64,000 nucleotides of DNA from UBA8337 sp937907245 (GCA_965219485.1 OZ244774.1:62001-126000), one strand, 5' to 3'; positions 14,672-23,741 are shown, counted from the first letter of the stretch. A program made the numbers and translations. Notes: generated by a model not told the origin, from the letters alone.

Positions 14672-17202
14672 GCGACGCGAAAACAGGTGATGATGCCTCC
14701 ACAGGGGATGCCCCTCAAGATGGCGAAGCCAAACGCGGCAAGACCATGTCTTTGAAGCGGACAGTGGAAAGCGGGCAAGTGCGCCAAAGCTTTTCGCATG
14801 GCCGCTCGAAATCTGTATTGGTTGAAAAACGCCGGAAACGCGTAGTTAAACCTGGGCAAGAAGAAGCCCAAGTGGCAGCTCCAGCAGAAGCTCCGGCCGC
14901 TCCAGCAGCGCCAACACCAGCGGCGCCGAAGGCACCCGCTATGCCAGAGGGTCTGTCAAAAGCCGAACAAGACAAGCGCCTTGCGGCTGTTGCGGAAGCT
15001 AAAATCCGCGCTGTGGAAGAAGCCAAGCAAGCCGAAATTGATAATAAACGACGCGCCGAGGAAGATGAAAAGCGTGCCGAAGAGCGTGCGGCGTTGGATG
15101 CGGAAGCCGTCAAACAGGCCGAAGTCAATTCTCGCAAAGCCAAAAAAGGCGATGTTGTTGACCCTGTCGATGCGCCGCCAGCGGAACCCGCTTTGGTACC
15201 TCGCGCTGTGAAACAAGCCCCGGCCGCTGCGAGCGCCGACGACAAAAAGCGTGCGGAAGAAAAACGCCGCACGACAACCCCCGATAAACGGGTCGGCGAA
15301 CGTCGTCGTCGGACTGGCAAGCTAACCATTAATGACGCGCTGAACGATGAAGAGCGGGTTCGCTCGCTAGCGTCTATGCGGCGCCGCCGCGAGCGCGAAA
15401 AACGCCAAGCCAATAATGCGGGGGAAGGCGAAAAAGTAGCTCGCATGGTGCAATTGCCAGACACAATTAGCATTCAAGAGCTTGCGAACCGTATGGCAGA
15501 GCGCGCCGTGGATGTGATTAAAGTGCTTATGCAACAAGGCATGATGGCACAAATTAATGATGTGATTGACGCGGACACAGCGCAAATCGTGGCCGAAGAC
15601 TTGGGTCACCAAGTCAAACGGGTATCGGAAAGCGATGTCGAAGATTCGATTGTCACCGCCGATGATGACGATGAAGATAAGACATCTCGTCCGCCGGTGG
15701 TTACCGTGATGGGTCACGTTGACCATGGTAAAACGTCGCTATTGGATGCGCTTCGTAAAGCCAAAGTGGCCGATGGCGAAGCTGGCGGCATTACCCAGCA
15801 TATTGGTGCCTATCAAACGCAAACCGAGGCTGGCGAAACCCTTACCTTTATCGACACACCTGGCCATGCAGCTTTTACTGCCATGCGTGCGCGCGGCGCC
15901 AAAGTAACCGATTTGGTTATTCTTGTGGTGGCTGGTGACGATGGCGTTATGCCACAAACCGTGGAAGCGATTAACCATGCTAAGGCGGCGGAAGCGCCGA
16001 TGATTGTGGCCATTAATAAAATGGACAAGCCAGAATCGGATGCCAATCGCGTAAAAAACGATTTGCTGCAGCATGAAATTATTTCCGAGGAAATGGGCGG
16101 CGATACACAAATGATCGAAGTCTCGGCGCAAACCGGCGACGGCCTTGATAATCTGCTGGAAGCGGTGGCTCTACAAGCCGAGCTGATGGAGCTAAAAGCC
16201 AAAGCCGATCGCGCTGCCGAAGGCATTGTGATTGAGGCCAAACTCGACAAAGGTCGTGGTGCGGTGGCAACGGTTCTGGTTCAACGCGGCACCTTGAATG
16301 TTGGTGATATTTTTGTGGTGGGTCAAGAATCGGGTCGCGTTCGCGCGCTCATTGATGACAAAGGCCAACAGATTAAAACCGCGGGGCCTTCGTCTCCGGT
16401 TGAAGTTTTGGGCGCTGGCGGCGTTCCGGGTGCGGGGGAAATTTTCACCGTGGTCGAAAACGAAGCCGATGCGCGCGAAGTAGCTGAATACCGTGCTCGT
16501 AAGGCCCGTCAGCAATCTAGTGATATTGCGCCTCGCGCCGCATCTTTGGATCAGATGATGAGCCAATTGGAAACGGCCGAACGGGCTGAAATTGCCATTG
16601 TCGTGAAAGGCGATGTGCAAGGCTCGGTCGAAGCTATTTCGCAAGCCGCTGTGAAACTTGGCACCGATGAAGTCTCGGCGCGGGTTATTCATACCGGCGT
16701 TGGCGGCATCACCGAAAGTGACATTACTTTGGCGGCGGCTTCGGGCGCCGTGGTGTTTGGCTTTAACACGCGGGCCAATGGTCAAGCGCGCAATATGGCC
16801 GAGGCCGAAGGCATTGAAATTCGCTATTACAATGTGATTTACGATTTGGTGGACGATTTGAAAGCCGCTATGGCGGGCATGTTGTCGCCTGAATTGCGCG
16901 AGACGGCTTTGGGCACAGCCGAGGTCTTGGAAGTGTTTAAAGTCGGCAAAGCAGACAAAGCCGCTGGTGGTTTGGTGGGTACGGGCCTTGTGCGCCGTGG
17001 CGCCAAAGTACGCCTCATCCGCGATGATATCGTTATTCACGAAGGCGAATTGTCTTCGCTGCGCCGCTTTAAAGACGAAGTCAAAGAGGTTCAGTCGGGC
17101 CAAGAATGCGGCATGGCTTTTGAGAATTACAAAGACTTGAAGCCTGGAGACACCATCGAGTGCTATGAAGTCGAAGAAATCGCTCGCACGCTCGATAGCT
17201 AA
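14668..17202 (+). CDS. infB: Translation initiation factor IF-2
   Basis: Translation initiation GTPase of 844 residues. The N-terminus has the IF2-associated segment (SLKRTVESGQVRQSFSHGRS), then a long Ala/Pro- and Lys/Glu-rich charged linker. G-domain motifs are GHVDHGKT (349-356), DTPGH (396-400) and NKMD (450-453), followed by domains II-IV with the VKGDVQGSVEAI and GQECGMAFENY signatures. It starts inside the ylxR stop (ATGA) and is followed by rbfA 17 bases on. Confidence 0.96.
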   Translation: MSDAKTGDDASTGDAPQDGEAKRGKTMSLKRTVESGQVRQSFSHGRSKSVLVEKRRKRVVKPGQEEAQVAAPAEAPAAPAAPTPAAPKAPAMPEGLSKAEQDKRLAAVAEAKIRAVEEAKQAEIDNKRRAEEDEKRAEERAALDAEAVKQAEVNSRKAKKGDVVDPVDAPPAEPALVPRAVKQAPAAASADDKKRAEEKRRTTTPDKRVGERRRRTGKLTINDALNDEERVRSLASMRRRREREKRQANNAGEGEKVARMVQLPDTISIQELANRMAERAVDVIKVLMQQGMMAQINDVIDADTAQIVAEDLGHQVKRVSESDVEDSIVTADDDDEDKTSRPPVVTVMGHVDHGKTSLLDALRKAKVADGEAGGITQHIGAYQTQTEAGETLTFIDTPGHAAFTAMRARGAKVTDLVILVVAGDDGVMPQTVEAINHAKAAEAPMIVAINKMDKPESDANRVKNDLLQHEIISEEMGGDTQMIEVSAQTGDGLDNLLEAVALQAELMELKAKADRAAEGIVIEAKLDKGRGAVATVLVQRGTLNVGDIFVVGQESGRVRALIDDKGQQIKTAGPSSPVEVLGAGGVPGAGEIFTVVENEADAREVAEYRARKARQQSSDIAPRAASLDQMMSQLETAERAEIAIVVKGDVQGSVEAISQAAVKLGTDEVSARVIHTGVGGITESDITLAAASGAVVFGFNTRANGQARNMAEAEGIEIRYYNVIYDLVDDLKAAMAGMLSPELRETALGTAEVLEVFKVGKADKAAGGLVGTGLVRRGAKVRLIRDDIVIHEGELSSLRRFKDEVKEVQSGQECGMAFENYKDLKPGDTIECYEVEEIARTLDS

Positions 17203-17219
17203 GCGAAAGCTTTACAGAT

Positions 17220-17636
17220 ATGGCTGAAAAAAAGAACATCGCCGGCAAACCCCCCTCGCAGCGTCAATTGCGGGTTGGGGAGATGCTGCGCCATCGTTTG
17301 AGCGAGGTGCTGCACGCGGCAGATTTTGAAGCCAAAGTTTTGAAAAAAGCCAATATCACCGTGACCGAAGTTCGCATCAGTCCAGACCTGCGCCATGCGA
17401 CCGCCTATATTATGCCTTTGGGCGGCGAGCATGTTGAGAAAATCGTGACTTTGCTAAACGATGAAGTACCACGGCTTAAAAAAATCTCTATGTCTGGACT
17501 GCATTTGAAATATACCCCTGACTTTAAATTTGCCGCCGACAAGAGTTTCGACCAAGCGGCGGCCATGGATGAGCTTTTGGCCTCAGAAGTGGTGGCCGGC
17601 GATATCGCAGATTTAGAAACGCCGGAAGGCGCTTAA
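17220..17636 (+). CDS. rbfA: Ribosome-binding factor A
   Basis: Small KH-fold 30S assembly factor acting in late 16S rRNA maturation and cold adaptation. At 138 residues it shows the RQLRVGEMLRHRLSEVL start and ITVTEVRISPDLRHATAYIMPLGG core of the family, then LHLKYTPDFKFAADKSFD. Length is normal. It sits between infB and truB in the standard order. Confidence 0.93.
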   Translation: MAEKKNIAGKPPSQRQLRVGEMLRHRLSEVLHAADFEAKVLKKANITVTEVRISPDLRHATAYIMPLGGEHVEKIVTLLNDEVPRLKKISMSGLHLKYTPDFKFAADKSFDQAAAMDELLASEVVAGDIADLETPEGA

Positions 17637-17663
17637 GCACTTTTAAATAAGAGAGGCTGCGAT

Positions 17664-18575
17664 TTGGCACGACGCAAAAAAGGCCGGAAACTTTCAGGCT
17701 GGATTAATTTAGACAAACCCTATGAACTCGGCTCCACGCCCGCCGTCTCGCGGGTGCGTTGGTTGTTTCATGCCCAAAAAGCGGGCCACGCGGGCACGCT
17801 TGACCCTTTGGCAACGGGTGTTTTGCCGATTGCTTTGGGCGAGGCCACTAAAACCGTCTCCTTCATGCAAGATGCAGCGAAAACCTATCGCGTCAGCGTT
17901 GGGCTTGGCGTCTCTACCACCACGGATGACATGGAGGGAGAGCCGCTGGAAACTAGCGAGCATCGCCCTGAAACGGCGGAAATTAAAGCCGCTTTGGCCT
18001 CTTTTACGGGCGATATTCAGCAGGTACCGCCGCAATTTTCGGCCATTCGCAAAGATGGCGTTCGCGCTTATACCAAAGCGCGCGCGGGCGAGACTGTGGA
18101 GCTGGAAGCGCGCAGCGTGCGGATTGATCATATTCGGTTTTTGCGCCGCGTCGATGCCGACCATTTCACGCTCGAGGTAGACTGTGGCAAAGGCGTCTAT
18201 ATTCGCTCTTTGGCCCGCGATTTGGCTTTGCAACTTGGCACCCGTGGGTATGTCACCAAATTGCGCCGAACGCGGGTTGGCCCATTTGATGAAAAATCTG
18301 CTTTAGGGCTGGATAAATTAACTAATTTGGGCCATAGTTCGCCCGATTTGGCGGCTCTGGATGCTTGCTTGTTACCTCTTACGACCGCGCTGGACGACAT
18401 CCCGGCGCTGGCCATTAGCGGTGACGAGGCATCCCGCATAAAGCAGGGGCAAGCTATATCACCGCAAGGGTTGGCGTTTACGGGGCCGGTGCTTCTCACA
18501 TATGAGGAGCTTCCTGTCGCCATTGCTGACCAAGACGGGGAAACCCTGAAGCCCGTGCGGGTGTTTAACCTCTAG
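17664..18575 (+). CDS. truB: tRNA pseudouridine(55) synthase
   Basis: TruB converts U55 of the tRNA T-loop to pseudouridine. The catalytic aspartate is D47 in HAGTLDPLATGVLPIALGEATK. The GWINLDKPYELGSTPAVSRVR start, the VPPQFSAIRKDGVRAYTKAR block and the CGKGVYIRSLARDL motif all fit, and a C-terminal PUA-like part ends the 303-residue protein. The start is TTG at 17664, preceded by GAGAGG; I see no in-frame ATG that would keep the N-terminal motif. Confidence 0.94.
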   Translation: MARRKKGRKLSGWINLDKPYELGSTPAVSRVRWLFHAQKAGHAGTLDPLATGVLPIALGEATKTVSFMQDAAKTYRVSVGLGVSTTTDDMEGEPLETSEHRPETAEIKAALASFTGDIQQVPPQFSAIRKDGVRAYTKARAGETVELEARSVRIDHIRFLRRVDADHFTLEVDCGKGVYIRSLARDLALQLGTRGYVTKLRRTRVGPFDEKSALGLDKLTNLGHSSPDLAALDACLLPLTTALDDIPALAISGDEASRIKQGQAISPQGLAFTGPVLLTYEELPVAIADQDGETLKPVRVFNL

Positions 18576-18627
18576 AACCCAAAAGGTTCGTCTCAAGACC
18601 GAGAGGTCTTTTATAAAGGAGAAGGTG

Positions 18628-18897
18628 ATGTCGATTACTGCCGAGCGCAAAGATGCGCTAATTAAAGAATATGCAACCGCCGCTGGTGACACTGGGTCGC
18701 CAGAAGTACAAGTTGCCATTCTGTCTGAACGCATTTCCAATCTAACGGAACATTTTCAAACCCACGCCAAGGATAATCATTCGCGTCGCGGCCTGTTGAA
18801 AATGGTTAGCCAACGCCGTCGTTTGCTTGACTATGTCAAGGGTCGCGATGTTGAGCGCTATAAAAGCCTCATTGAGCGTCTGGGCTTGCGTCGTTAG
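18628..18897 (+). CDS. rpsO: 30S ribosomal protein S15
   Basis: 89-residue primary 16S rRNA-binding protein S15. It begins MSITAERKDALIKEYA and contains the DTGSPEVQVAILSERI, HSRRGLLKMVSQRRRLLDY and RYKSLIERLGLRR blocks. The start is ATG 18628, with GGAGAAGG just before it; the in-frame GTG one codon earlier is not needed. A small hairpin (AAGACC with GGTCTT, about 18595-18611) precedes the ribosome site. It is followed by a terminator-like hairpin before pnp. Confidence 0.97.
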   Translation: MSITAERKDALIKEYATAAGDTGSPEVQVAILSERISNLTEHFQTHAKDNHSRRGLLKMVSQRRRLLDYVKGRDVERYKSLIERLGLRR

Positions 18898-18908
18898 TTT
18901 GCGTTAAT

Positions 18909-18944
18909 TTAAAAGCCGGCCTTAAAGTTAGAGGCCGGCTTTTC
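18909..18944 (+). terminator. Intrinsic terminator or attenuator between rpsO and pnp
   Basis: Inverted repeat AAAAGCCGGCC and GGCCGGCTTTT around a loop of about 11 bases, ending in four T. The stem is strong but the T-tract short, so read-through into pnp is likely, as in other rpsO-pnp operons. Confidence 0.75.
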
Positions 18945-18970
18945 ATTTCTGTCATGAAGGCCTGACAGAC

Positions 18971-18997
18971 CTTTTTCTGACATGAGGTCAGAAAAAG
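18971..18997 (+). promoter_or_regulatory. Perfect hairpin in the pnp leader (possible RNase III site)
   Basis: An 11-bp perfect stem, CTTTTTCTGAC (18971-18981) with GTCAGAAAAAG (18987-18997), around a five-base loop ATGAG. A second hairpin, GCTCCTTTC with GAAAGGGGC (19045-19066, one G-U pair), follows. In E. coli the pnp leader hairpin is cut by RNase III and then used by PNPase to repress its own mRNA. The same layout suggests the same control here. Confidence 0.6.
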
Positions 18998-19116
18998 CAG
19001 AGGAAAGAGAACCGGTCTTTTGTTCTAGGTTCTCGATTGAAGCTGCTCCTTTCAAGGGAAAGGGGCTTTGGCAAACTGAGCTGAGATAAAGCCATTTGCC
19101 GTGATAGGAAGAACGT

Positions 19117-21237
19117 ATGTTTAATATTACTCGTGAAGAAATTGAATGGGGTGGGCGCACGCTGACCCTCGAAACTGGCCGTGTGGCCCGTCAGGCTGAC
19201 GGCGCTGTTTTGGCTACTTATGGAGAAACCTCAGTGCTGGCCACTGTGGTTGGAGATCGCAGCCCGAAACCGGGTCTCGACTTTTTCCCTCTTACTGTGA
19301 ATTACCAAGAAAAAGCCTATGCCGCTGGTAAAGTACCAGGTGGCTATTTTAAGCGCGAAGGTCGTCCAAGCGAAAAAGAGACCCTGATTTGTCGTCTCAT
19401 TGACCGCCCCATCCGCCCGCTTTTTGTGAAAGGCTTTAAAAACGAAACCCAAGTTATCGCCACTGTGATGAGCCATGACCTTGAAAACGACGCCGATATT
19501 GTTGCCATGGTAGCTGTATCTGCGGCGCTAACCATTTCGGGCCTGCCGTTCCAAGGCCCAATTGGCGCTGCGCGCGTTGGCCTTATTGATGGCGAATATG
19601 TCCTCAACCCAACTTTGGATCAAATGGGCGATACCTCGCTCGATCTTATCGTTGCGGGTACCGATGACGCCGTCTTGATGGTGGAATCACAAGCCGACGA
19701 ATTGGCAGAAGACGTGATGCTCGGGGCTGTGATGTTTGGTCATCGTGAGTTCCAGCCGGTTATCGATGCGTGTATTCGTATGGGTGAGAAAGCGGCCAAA
19801 GCGCCTCGTGATGTGGTTATTCCAGACGATAGCGCCTTGAAAGCCAGCGTTGCGAGCCTTGCTAAAGACGGCCTTGTTGCGGCCTATGGCGAAGCGGACA
19901 AGCAAGTGCGTCAAAGCGCGATTGCTGCGTTGAAAGACACAGTCTATGCCGATTTGGTGGCTGCCGATGCAAGCGCCGATGAGCGCAATGCTGTCTCGGG
20001 CGCGTTTAAATCTTTGGAAAGCGATATCGTCCGTGGCGATATCTTGGACACAGAAAAACGTATTGATGGTCGCGGTCTTGCCGATGTGCGCGCGATTGTT
20101 TCCGAAGCTGGCATTTTGCCTCGCACACATGGCTCTGCCTTGTTCACACGCGGGGAAACACAAGCCCTCGTCGTGGCTACTTTGGGCACCGGCGATGATG
20201 AACAATTTGTGGATGCGCTGGAAGGCACCTACCGCGAAAACTTCATGCTGCATTACAACTTCCCGCCTTACTCGGTTGGTGAAACCGGACGCGTTGGCTT
20301 TACGGGCCGTCGCGAAATTGGTCATGGCAAGCTCGCTTGGCGCGCTTTGAAAGCCATGTTGCCAAGCAAGGAAGAGTTTCCTTACACCTTGCGTTTGGTG
20401 TCTGAAGTGACAGAAAGCAATGGCTCGTCTTCGATGGCGACCGTTTGTGGTGCGTCGCTGGCGATGATGGATGCGGGTGTTCCGTTGAAAAAACCAGTGG
20501 CGGGTATTGCTATGGGTCTGATTAAAGAAGGCGAGCGCTTCGCGGTTCTTTCAGACATCCTCGGCGATGAAGATCATTTGGGTGATATGGACTTTAAAGT
20601 GGCAGGTACCAAAGATGGTATTACGTCGCTGCAAATGGACATTAAAATCACCGGCATTACCGAAGAGATTATGCAAGTTGCCCTCGACCAAGCCAAGGGC
20701 GGGCGTACGCATATTCTCGACGAAATGTCGAAATCTCTGACCGAAGCTCGCGAAGAGATGGGTGAATATGCGCCGAAGATTGAAACCATTCAGGTGCCAC
20801 AAGATAAAATCCGTGAAGTGATCGGTACCGGCGGTAAGGTCATTCGCGAGATTGTGGAAACTTCGGGTGCGAAGATTGATATTGGCGATGACGGCCTGAT
20901 TAAAGTGGCATCTGCGGATGCGGCGGCTATCAAGTCAGCCCTCGACCAAATTCATTCCATCGTAGCGGAGCCAGAAGAAGGCGTTATCTATGAAGGCACA
21001 GTTGTAAAAACTATGGACTTCGGCGCTTTTGTAAACTTCTTTGGCAAGCGCGATGGTCTGGTGCATATTTCGCAACTGGCCGAGAAACGCGTCGAGAACA
21101 CAACGGATGTTGTTAAAGAAGGCGACACCGTGAAAGTGAAATTGATGGGCTTTGACGATCGCGGCAAAGTTCGCTTGTCGATGAAAGTTGTCGATCAAGA
21201 GACGGGTGAAGACCTGGAAAACAAAGACGCTGAATAA
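19117..21237 (+). CDS. pnp: Polyribonucleotide nucleotidyltransferase (PNPase)
   Basis: Phosphorolytic 3'-5' exoribonuclease of the RNA degradosome, 706 residues. Two RNase PH domains (about 12-145 and 325-460) flank a helical domain. The catalytic acids lie in LGDEDHLGDMDFKVAGTKDG at about residues 484-492. A KH domain (VIGTGGKVIREIVETSGAKIDIGDDG, near 568) and an S1 domain (YEGTVVKTMDFGAFV, near 628) close the protein. AGGAAG precedes the ATG. The leader hairpins suggest autoregulation. Confidence 0.97.
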   Translation: MFNITREEIEWGGRTLTLETGRVARQADGAVLATYGETSVLATVVGDRSPKPGLDFFPLTVNYQEKAYAAGKVPGGYFKREGRPSEKETLICRLIDRPIRPLFVKGFKNETQVIATVMSHDLENDADIVAMVAVSAALTISGLPFQGPIGAARVGLIDGEYVLNPTLDQMGDTSLDLIVAGTDDAVLMVESQADELAEDVMLGAVMFGHREFQPVIDACIRMGEKAAKAPRDVVIPDDSALKASVASLAKDGLVAAYGEADKQVRQSAIAALKDTVYADLVAADASADERNAVSGAFKSLESDIVRGDILDTEKRIDGRGLADVRAIVSEAGILPRTHGSALFTRGETQALVVATLGTGDDEQFVDALEGTYRENFMLHYNFPPYSVGETGRVGFTGRREIGHGKLAWRALKAMLPSKEEFPYTLRLVSEVTESNGSSSMATVCGASLAMMDAGVPLKKPVAGIAMGLIKEGERFAVLSDILGDEDHLGDMDFKVAGTKDGITSLQMDIKITGITEEIMQVALDQAKGGRTHILDEMSKSLTEAREEMGEYAPKIETIQVPQDKIREVIGTGGKVIREIVETSGAKIDIGDDGLIKVASADAAAIKSALDQIHSIVAEPEEGVIYEGTVVKTMDFGAFVNFFGKRDGLVHISQLAEKRVENTTDVVKEGDTVKVKLMGFDDRGKVRLSMKVVDQETGEDLENKDAE

Positions 21238-21261
21238 GCGCATTTGTTTTAGCGTAAAAAG

Positions 21262-21297
21262 AAACCGCCGCGAGGAAACCCTCGCGGCGGTTTTTCT
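21262..21297. terminator. Bidirectional intrinsic terminator between pnp and fabB
   Basis: A 14-bp perfect stem, AAACCGCCGCGAGG (21262-21275) with CCTCGCGGCGGTTT (21280-21293), a four-base loop and a T-run on the plus strand. The A-run on the left side lets it also serve the convergent fabB transcript. Confidence 0.92.
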
Positions 21298-21320
21298 TTA
21301 TTCAAAGTAAGCAATCGCGG

Positions 21321-22532
21321 TTAAACGCGTTTCATCACCAGCGTGCCATTGGTGCCGCCAAAGCCAAACGAATTGGACATCACGCAGTTCAGCTTCACGC
21401 CGTCCCGACGTTGGGTCACAATCGGCATGTCAGCGAAATCAGGGTCTAATTCGGTAATATGCGCCGAACCCACAATGAAATCATGTTCCATCATCAGCAG
21501 AGAATAAATCGCTTCTTGCACGCCGGCCGCGCCAAGCGAATGGCCGGACAAAGATTTGGTGGCCGAAATCGGCGGGCAATCTGCGCCGAAGACTTCGCGC
21601 AAGGCTTCAATTTCTTTCGTGTCCCCGACCGGCGTTGAGGTGGCATGGGGGTTGATGTAATCCACGGGGCAATCGAGGTCTTGCATCGCCATTTGCATGC
21701 AGCGCACAGCGCCCTCCCCAGAGGGTTGCACCATGTCATAGCCGTCAGAGGTTGCGCCATAGCCTACAATTTCTGCATAGATTTTCGCGCCGCGTTTTTT
21801 CGCATGTTCCATTTCTTCGAGAACCACAACACCCGCGCCACCTGCAATCACGAAACCGTCGCGCGATTTATCATAGGCGCGGCTGGCAGTGGCAGGCGTG
21901 TCATTATGTTTGGAGCTCATGGCGCCCATGGCATCGAAGAGAACCGAGAGGGCCCAGTCCAGCTCTTCGCCGCCGCCGGCGAACATCACATCTTGTTTGC
22001 CCCATTGAATCATTTCCGTCGCATTGCCGATGCAATGGGTGGAGGTGGCGCAAGCCGACGAGATGGAATAATTGACGCCCTTAATGCCAAAAGGTGTGGC
22101 CAGCGTCGCAGAATTGGTTGAGCTCATGGCTTTCGGCACTGCAAAAGGGCCTACCCGTTTGGGGCTGGAATTGCGCGCGGTATCTGTGGCGGCAATCAAG
22201 GCTTTGGTGCTGGGGCCGCCCGAGCCCATAATCAGGCCGGTACGGGGGTTTTGGATGGTGGCTTCTTCGAGGCCTGCATCCGCAATGGCTTGCTGCATGG
22301 CAACATAGTTCCACGCCGCGCCGTCGCCCATAAAGCGGCGAACGCGTTTTTCGACCGCTTCTTCAATGTTCAATGTTGGCTGACCCGCGATTTGCGAGCG
22401 AAAGCCCATTTCCGCGAAGCTCGCCATAGCGGAAATGCCAGAGCGGCCCTCTTTTAAAGAGGCGGTAACTTCTTGGGCATTATTGCCAAGGCTCGAGACA
22501 ATGCCAATTCCAGTGATAACAACACGGCGCAT
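21321..22532 (-). CDS. fabB: 3-oxoacyl-[acyl-carrier-protein] synthase I
   Basis: Condensing enzyme of type II fatty acid synthesis, with FabA needed for unsaturated chains. The thiolase-fold active site is intact: C161 (SISSACATSTH), H296 (INPHATSTPVGD), K326 and H331 (ATKSLSGHSLGA), with NSFGFGGTN near the C-terminus. The 403-residue length and the RRVVITGIGIVSSLG start are typical of KAS I. It lies 58 bases after fabA in one operon. The gap holds a 14-bp duplication. Confidence 0.94.
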   Translation of the reverse strand: MRRVVITGIGIVSSLGNNAQEVTASLKEGRSGISAMASFAEMGFRSQIAGQPTLNIEEAVEKRVRRFMGDGAAWNYVAMQQAIADAGLEEATIQNPRTGLIMGSGGPSTKALIAATDTARNSSPKRVGPFAVPKAMSSTNSATLATPFGIKGVNYSISSACATSTHCIGNATEMIQWGKQDVMFAGGGEELDWALSVLFDAMGAMSSKHNDTPATASRAYDKSRDGFVIAGGAGVVVLEEMEHAKKRGAKIYAEIVGYGATSDGYDMVQPSGEGAVRCMQMAMQDLDCPVDYINPHATSTPVGDTKEIEALREVFGADCPPISATKSLSGHSLGAAGVQEAIYSLLMMEHDFIVGSAHITELDPDFADMPIVTQRRDGVKLNCVMSNSFGFGGTNGTLVMKRV

Positions 22533-22548
22533 AATTTATTCCTATTCA

Positions 22549-22576
22549 GTCAAAATACGTAAGTCAAAATACGTTT
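22549..22576. repeat. 14-bp tandem duplication between fabA and fabB
   Basis: Two copies of GTCAAAATACGT plus two variable bases, at 22549 and 22563, period 14, in the short gap between the fabB start and the fabA stop. Confidence 0.85.
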
Positions 22577-22590
22577 ATGAAACCGCGAGG

Positions 22591-23103
22591 TTACATTTGT
22601 TCTGGGGTGAAAAGCCCGACGCGCAAGCCCTCAGCCGTATAGATTAATTTATCATCGGCGAGCAGGCGTGCTTCGCCAATTCCCATCGTCAAGCGCCCGG
22701 TCATGACCCGCTTCAGGTCAACTTCATAGCGCACCAATTTAACATCTGGCATCACTTGGCCGGTAAACTTTACGCCGCCCGCGCCCAGGGCCCGTCCGCG
22801 CCCGGGGTTTCCAAGCCAGCCTAAGTGGAAGCCAATAAGCTGCCACATGGCATCAAGGCCAAGGCAGCCCGGCATAACCGGGTCGGTTTTAAAGTGGCAG
22901 TCGAAGAACCATAGGTCGGGTTTTACGTCCAGCTCGGCTTTAATCTCGCCTTTGCCATGCGCACCGCCCTCATCTGAAATATGCGTGATACGATCAAACA
23001 TTAGCATCGGGGGCGAGGGTAGACGGGCATTGCCGTCGCCAAATAGGTCGCCATTGGCACAGGCAATCAACTCATCATACGAATAAGAACTTTGTCTCGA
23101 CAT
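22591..23103 (-). CDS. fabA: 3-hydroxydecanoyl-[ACP] dehydratase/isomerase
   Basis: Dehydrates beta-hydroxyacyl-ACP and isomerises trans-2- to cis-3-decenoyl-ACP, the branch point to unsaturated fatty acids. H70 (FFDCHFKTDPVMPG) and D84 (GCLGLDAMWQLIGFHLGWLG) match the catalytic pair of E. coli FabA. Length (170 residues) is normal. It is the first gene of fabA-fabB and is divergent from irr across a 184-base gap, a known rhizobial-type arrangement. Confidence 0.95.
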   Translation of the reverse strand: MSRQSSYSYDELIACANGDLFGDGNARLPSPPMLMFDRITHISDEGGAHGKGEIKAELDVKPDLWFFDCHFKTDPVMPGCLGLDAMWQLIGFHLGWLGNPGRGRALGAGGVKFTGQVMPDVKLVRYEVDLKRVMTGRLTMGIGEARLLADDKLIYTAEGLRVGLFTPEQM

Positions 23104-23193
23104 GCTTCATCTCCCTAAAATAGCGTATGAAAACTATCACCTTTTGGGGGTGACTCCTACTGCTAAACGATACTCCGATAAGGCCATGGGAGA

Positions 23194-23219
23194 GCTTGGC
23201 GGGTGGCACCCCCCCAAGC
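23194..23219. promoter_or_regulatory. GC-rich inverted repeat in the fabA-irr divergent region
   Basis: GCTTGG (23194-23199) pairs with CCAAGC (23214-23219), with GGG/CCC pairing inside. It ends four bases before the -35 of the irr promoter. The 23104-23287 gap is otherwise free of features apart from the irr promoter and the Irr-box-like element. Confidence 0.4.
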
Positions 23220-23222
23220 CGC

Positions 23223-23251
23223 TTGACAGTTTGAGGGCTTCTCTCTATTTC
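23223..23251 (+). promoter_or_regulatory. Candidate irr promoter
   Basis: TTGACA at 23223-23228 is a perfect -35. At 17 bp spacing lies TATTTC (23246-23251), a weak -10. The Irr-box-like sequence starts at 23251, so a protein bound there would cover the start site. Confidence 0.5.
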
Positions 23252-23267
23252 CTAGAATGATTTTAAA
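23251..23267. promoter_or_regulatory. Irr box / iron control element-like sequence before irr
   Basis: CCTAGAATGATTTTAAA resembles the alphaproteobacterial iron control element TTTAGAA-N3-TTCTAAA as I remember it, with three mismatches in 17. It sits on the irr promoter 20 bases before the ATG, where Irr could control its own gene. Consensus is from memory. Confidence 0.5.
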
Positions 23268-23287
23268 AAACAACATTAGGGTCAAAA

Positions 23288-23713
23288 ATGGACGATACGA
23301 TTGCAAAGAGAGGCGGGCCTATAGCGCGTGCCGCTCAATTGAAGGCCGCGGGCTTGCGCACCACGCGTCCGCGCTTAGCTTTGGCCGATTTGCTATTTGC
23401 CAAAGGCGATCGTCATGTCACGGCCGACCAGCTATATAGCGAGGCGCAGGCCGCTGGTTTGAGCATCAGCCAAGCCACGATATACAATACGCTGAATCAA
23501 TTCCAAGAAGCGGGCCTCTTGCGCGAAGTGCAAGTCGACCCGTCGCGCAGTTATTTTGATACCAATACATCCGAGCATCACCACTTCTATGTCGAAGCGG
23601 AAGGTCGCCTGATGGATATTGAGAAACACGCTATTTCGATTAACCGTTTGCCAGAAAGCCCGGAAGGTTTTTGTGTGGCGGGTGTCGATATTGTTATTCG
23701 CCTTACCAAATAG
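23288..23713 (+). CDS. irr: Iron response regulator Irr (Fur family)
   Basis: Fur-superfamily regulator of 141 residues that senses iron through haem in alphaproteobacteria. It has the Fur winged helix (TRPRLALADLLF, ISQATIYNTLNQFQEAGLL) but the metal region carries HHHFYVE at residues 97-103, the haem-linked histidine cluster typical of Irr. The ending LPESPEGFCVAGVDIVIRL also fits. The N-terminal haem regulatory motif of Bradyrhizobium Irr is absent. Its place beside fabA-fabB supports the call. Autoregulation is suggested by the Irr-box-like site on its promoter. Confidence 0.9.
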   Translation: MDDTIAKRGGPIARAAQLKAAGLRTTRPRLALADLLFAKGDRHVTADQLYSEAQAAGLSISQATIYNTLNQFQEAGLLREVQVDPSRSYFDTNTSEHHHFYVEAEGRLMDIEKHAISINRLPESPEGFCVAGVDIVIRLTK

Positions 23714-23741
23714 TCTTCTCTGCGAAAACAAATTTGGATAT

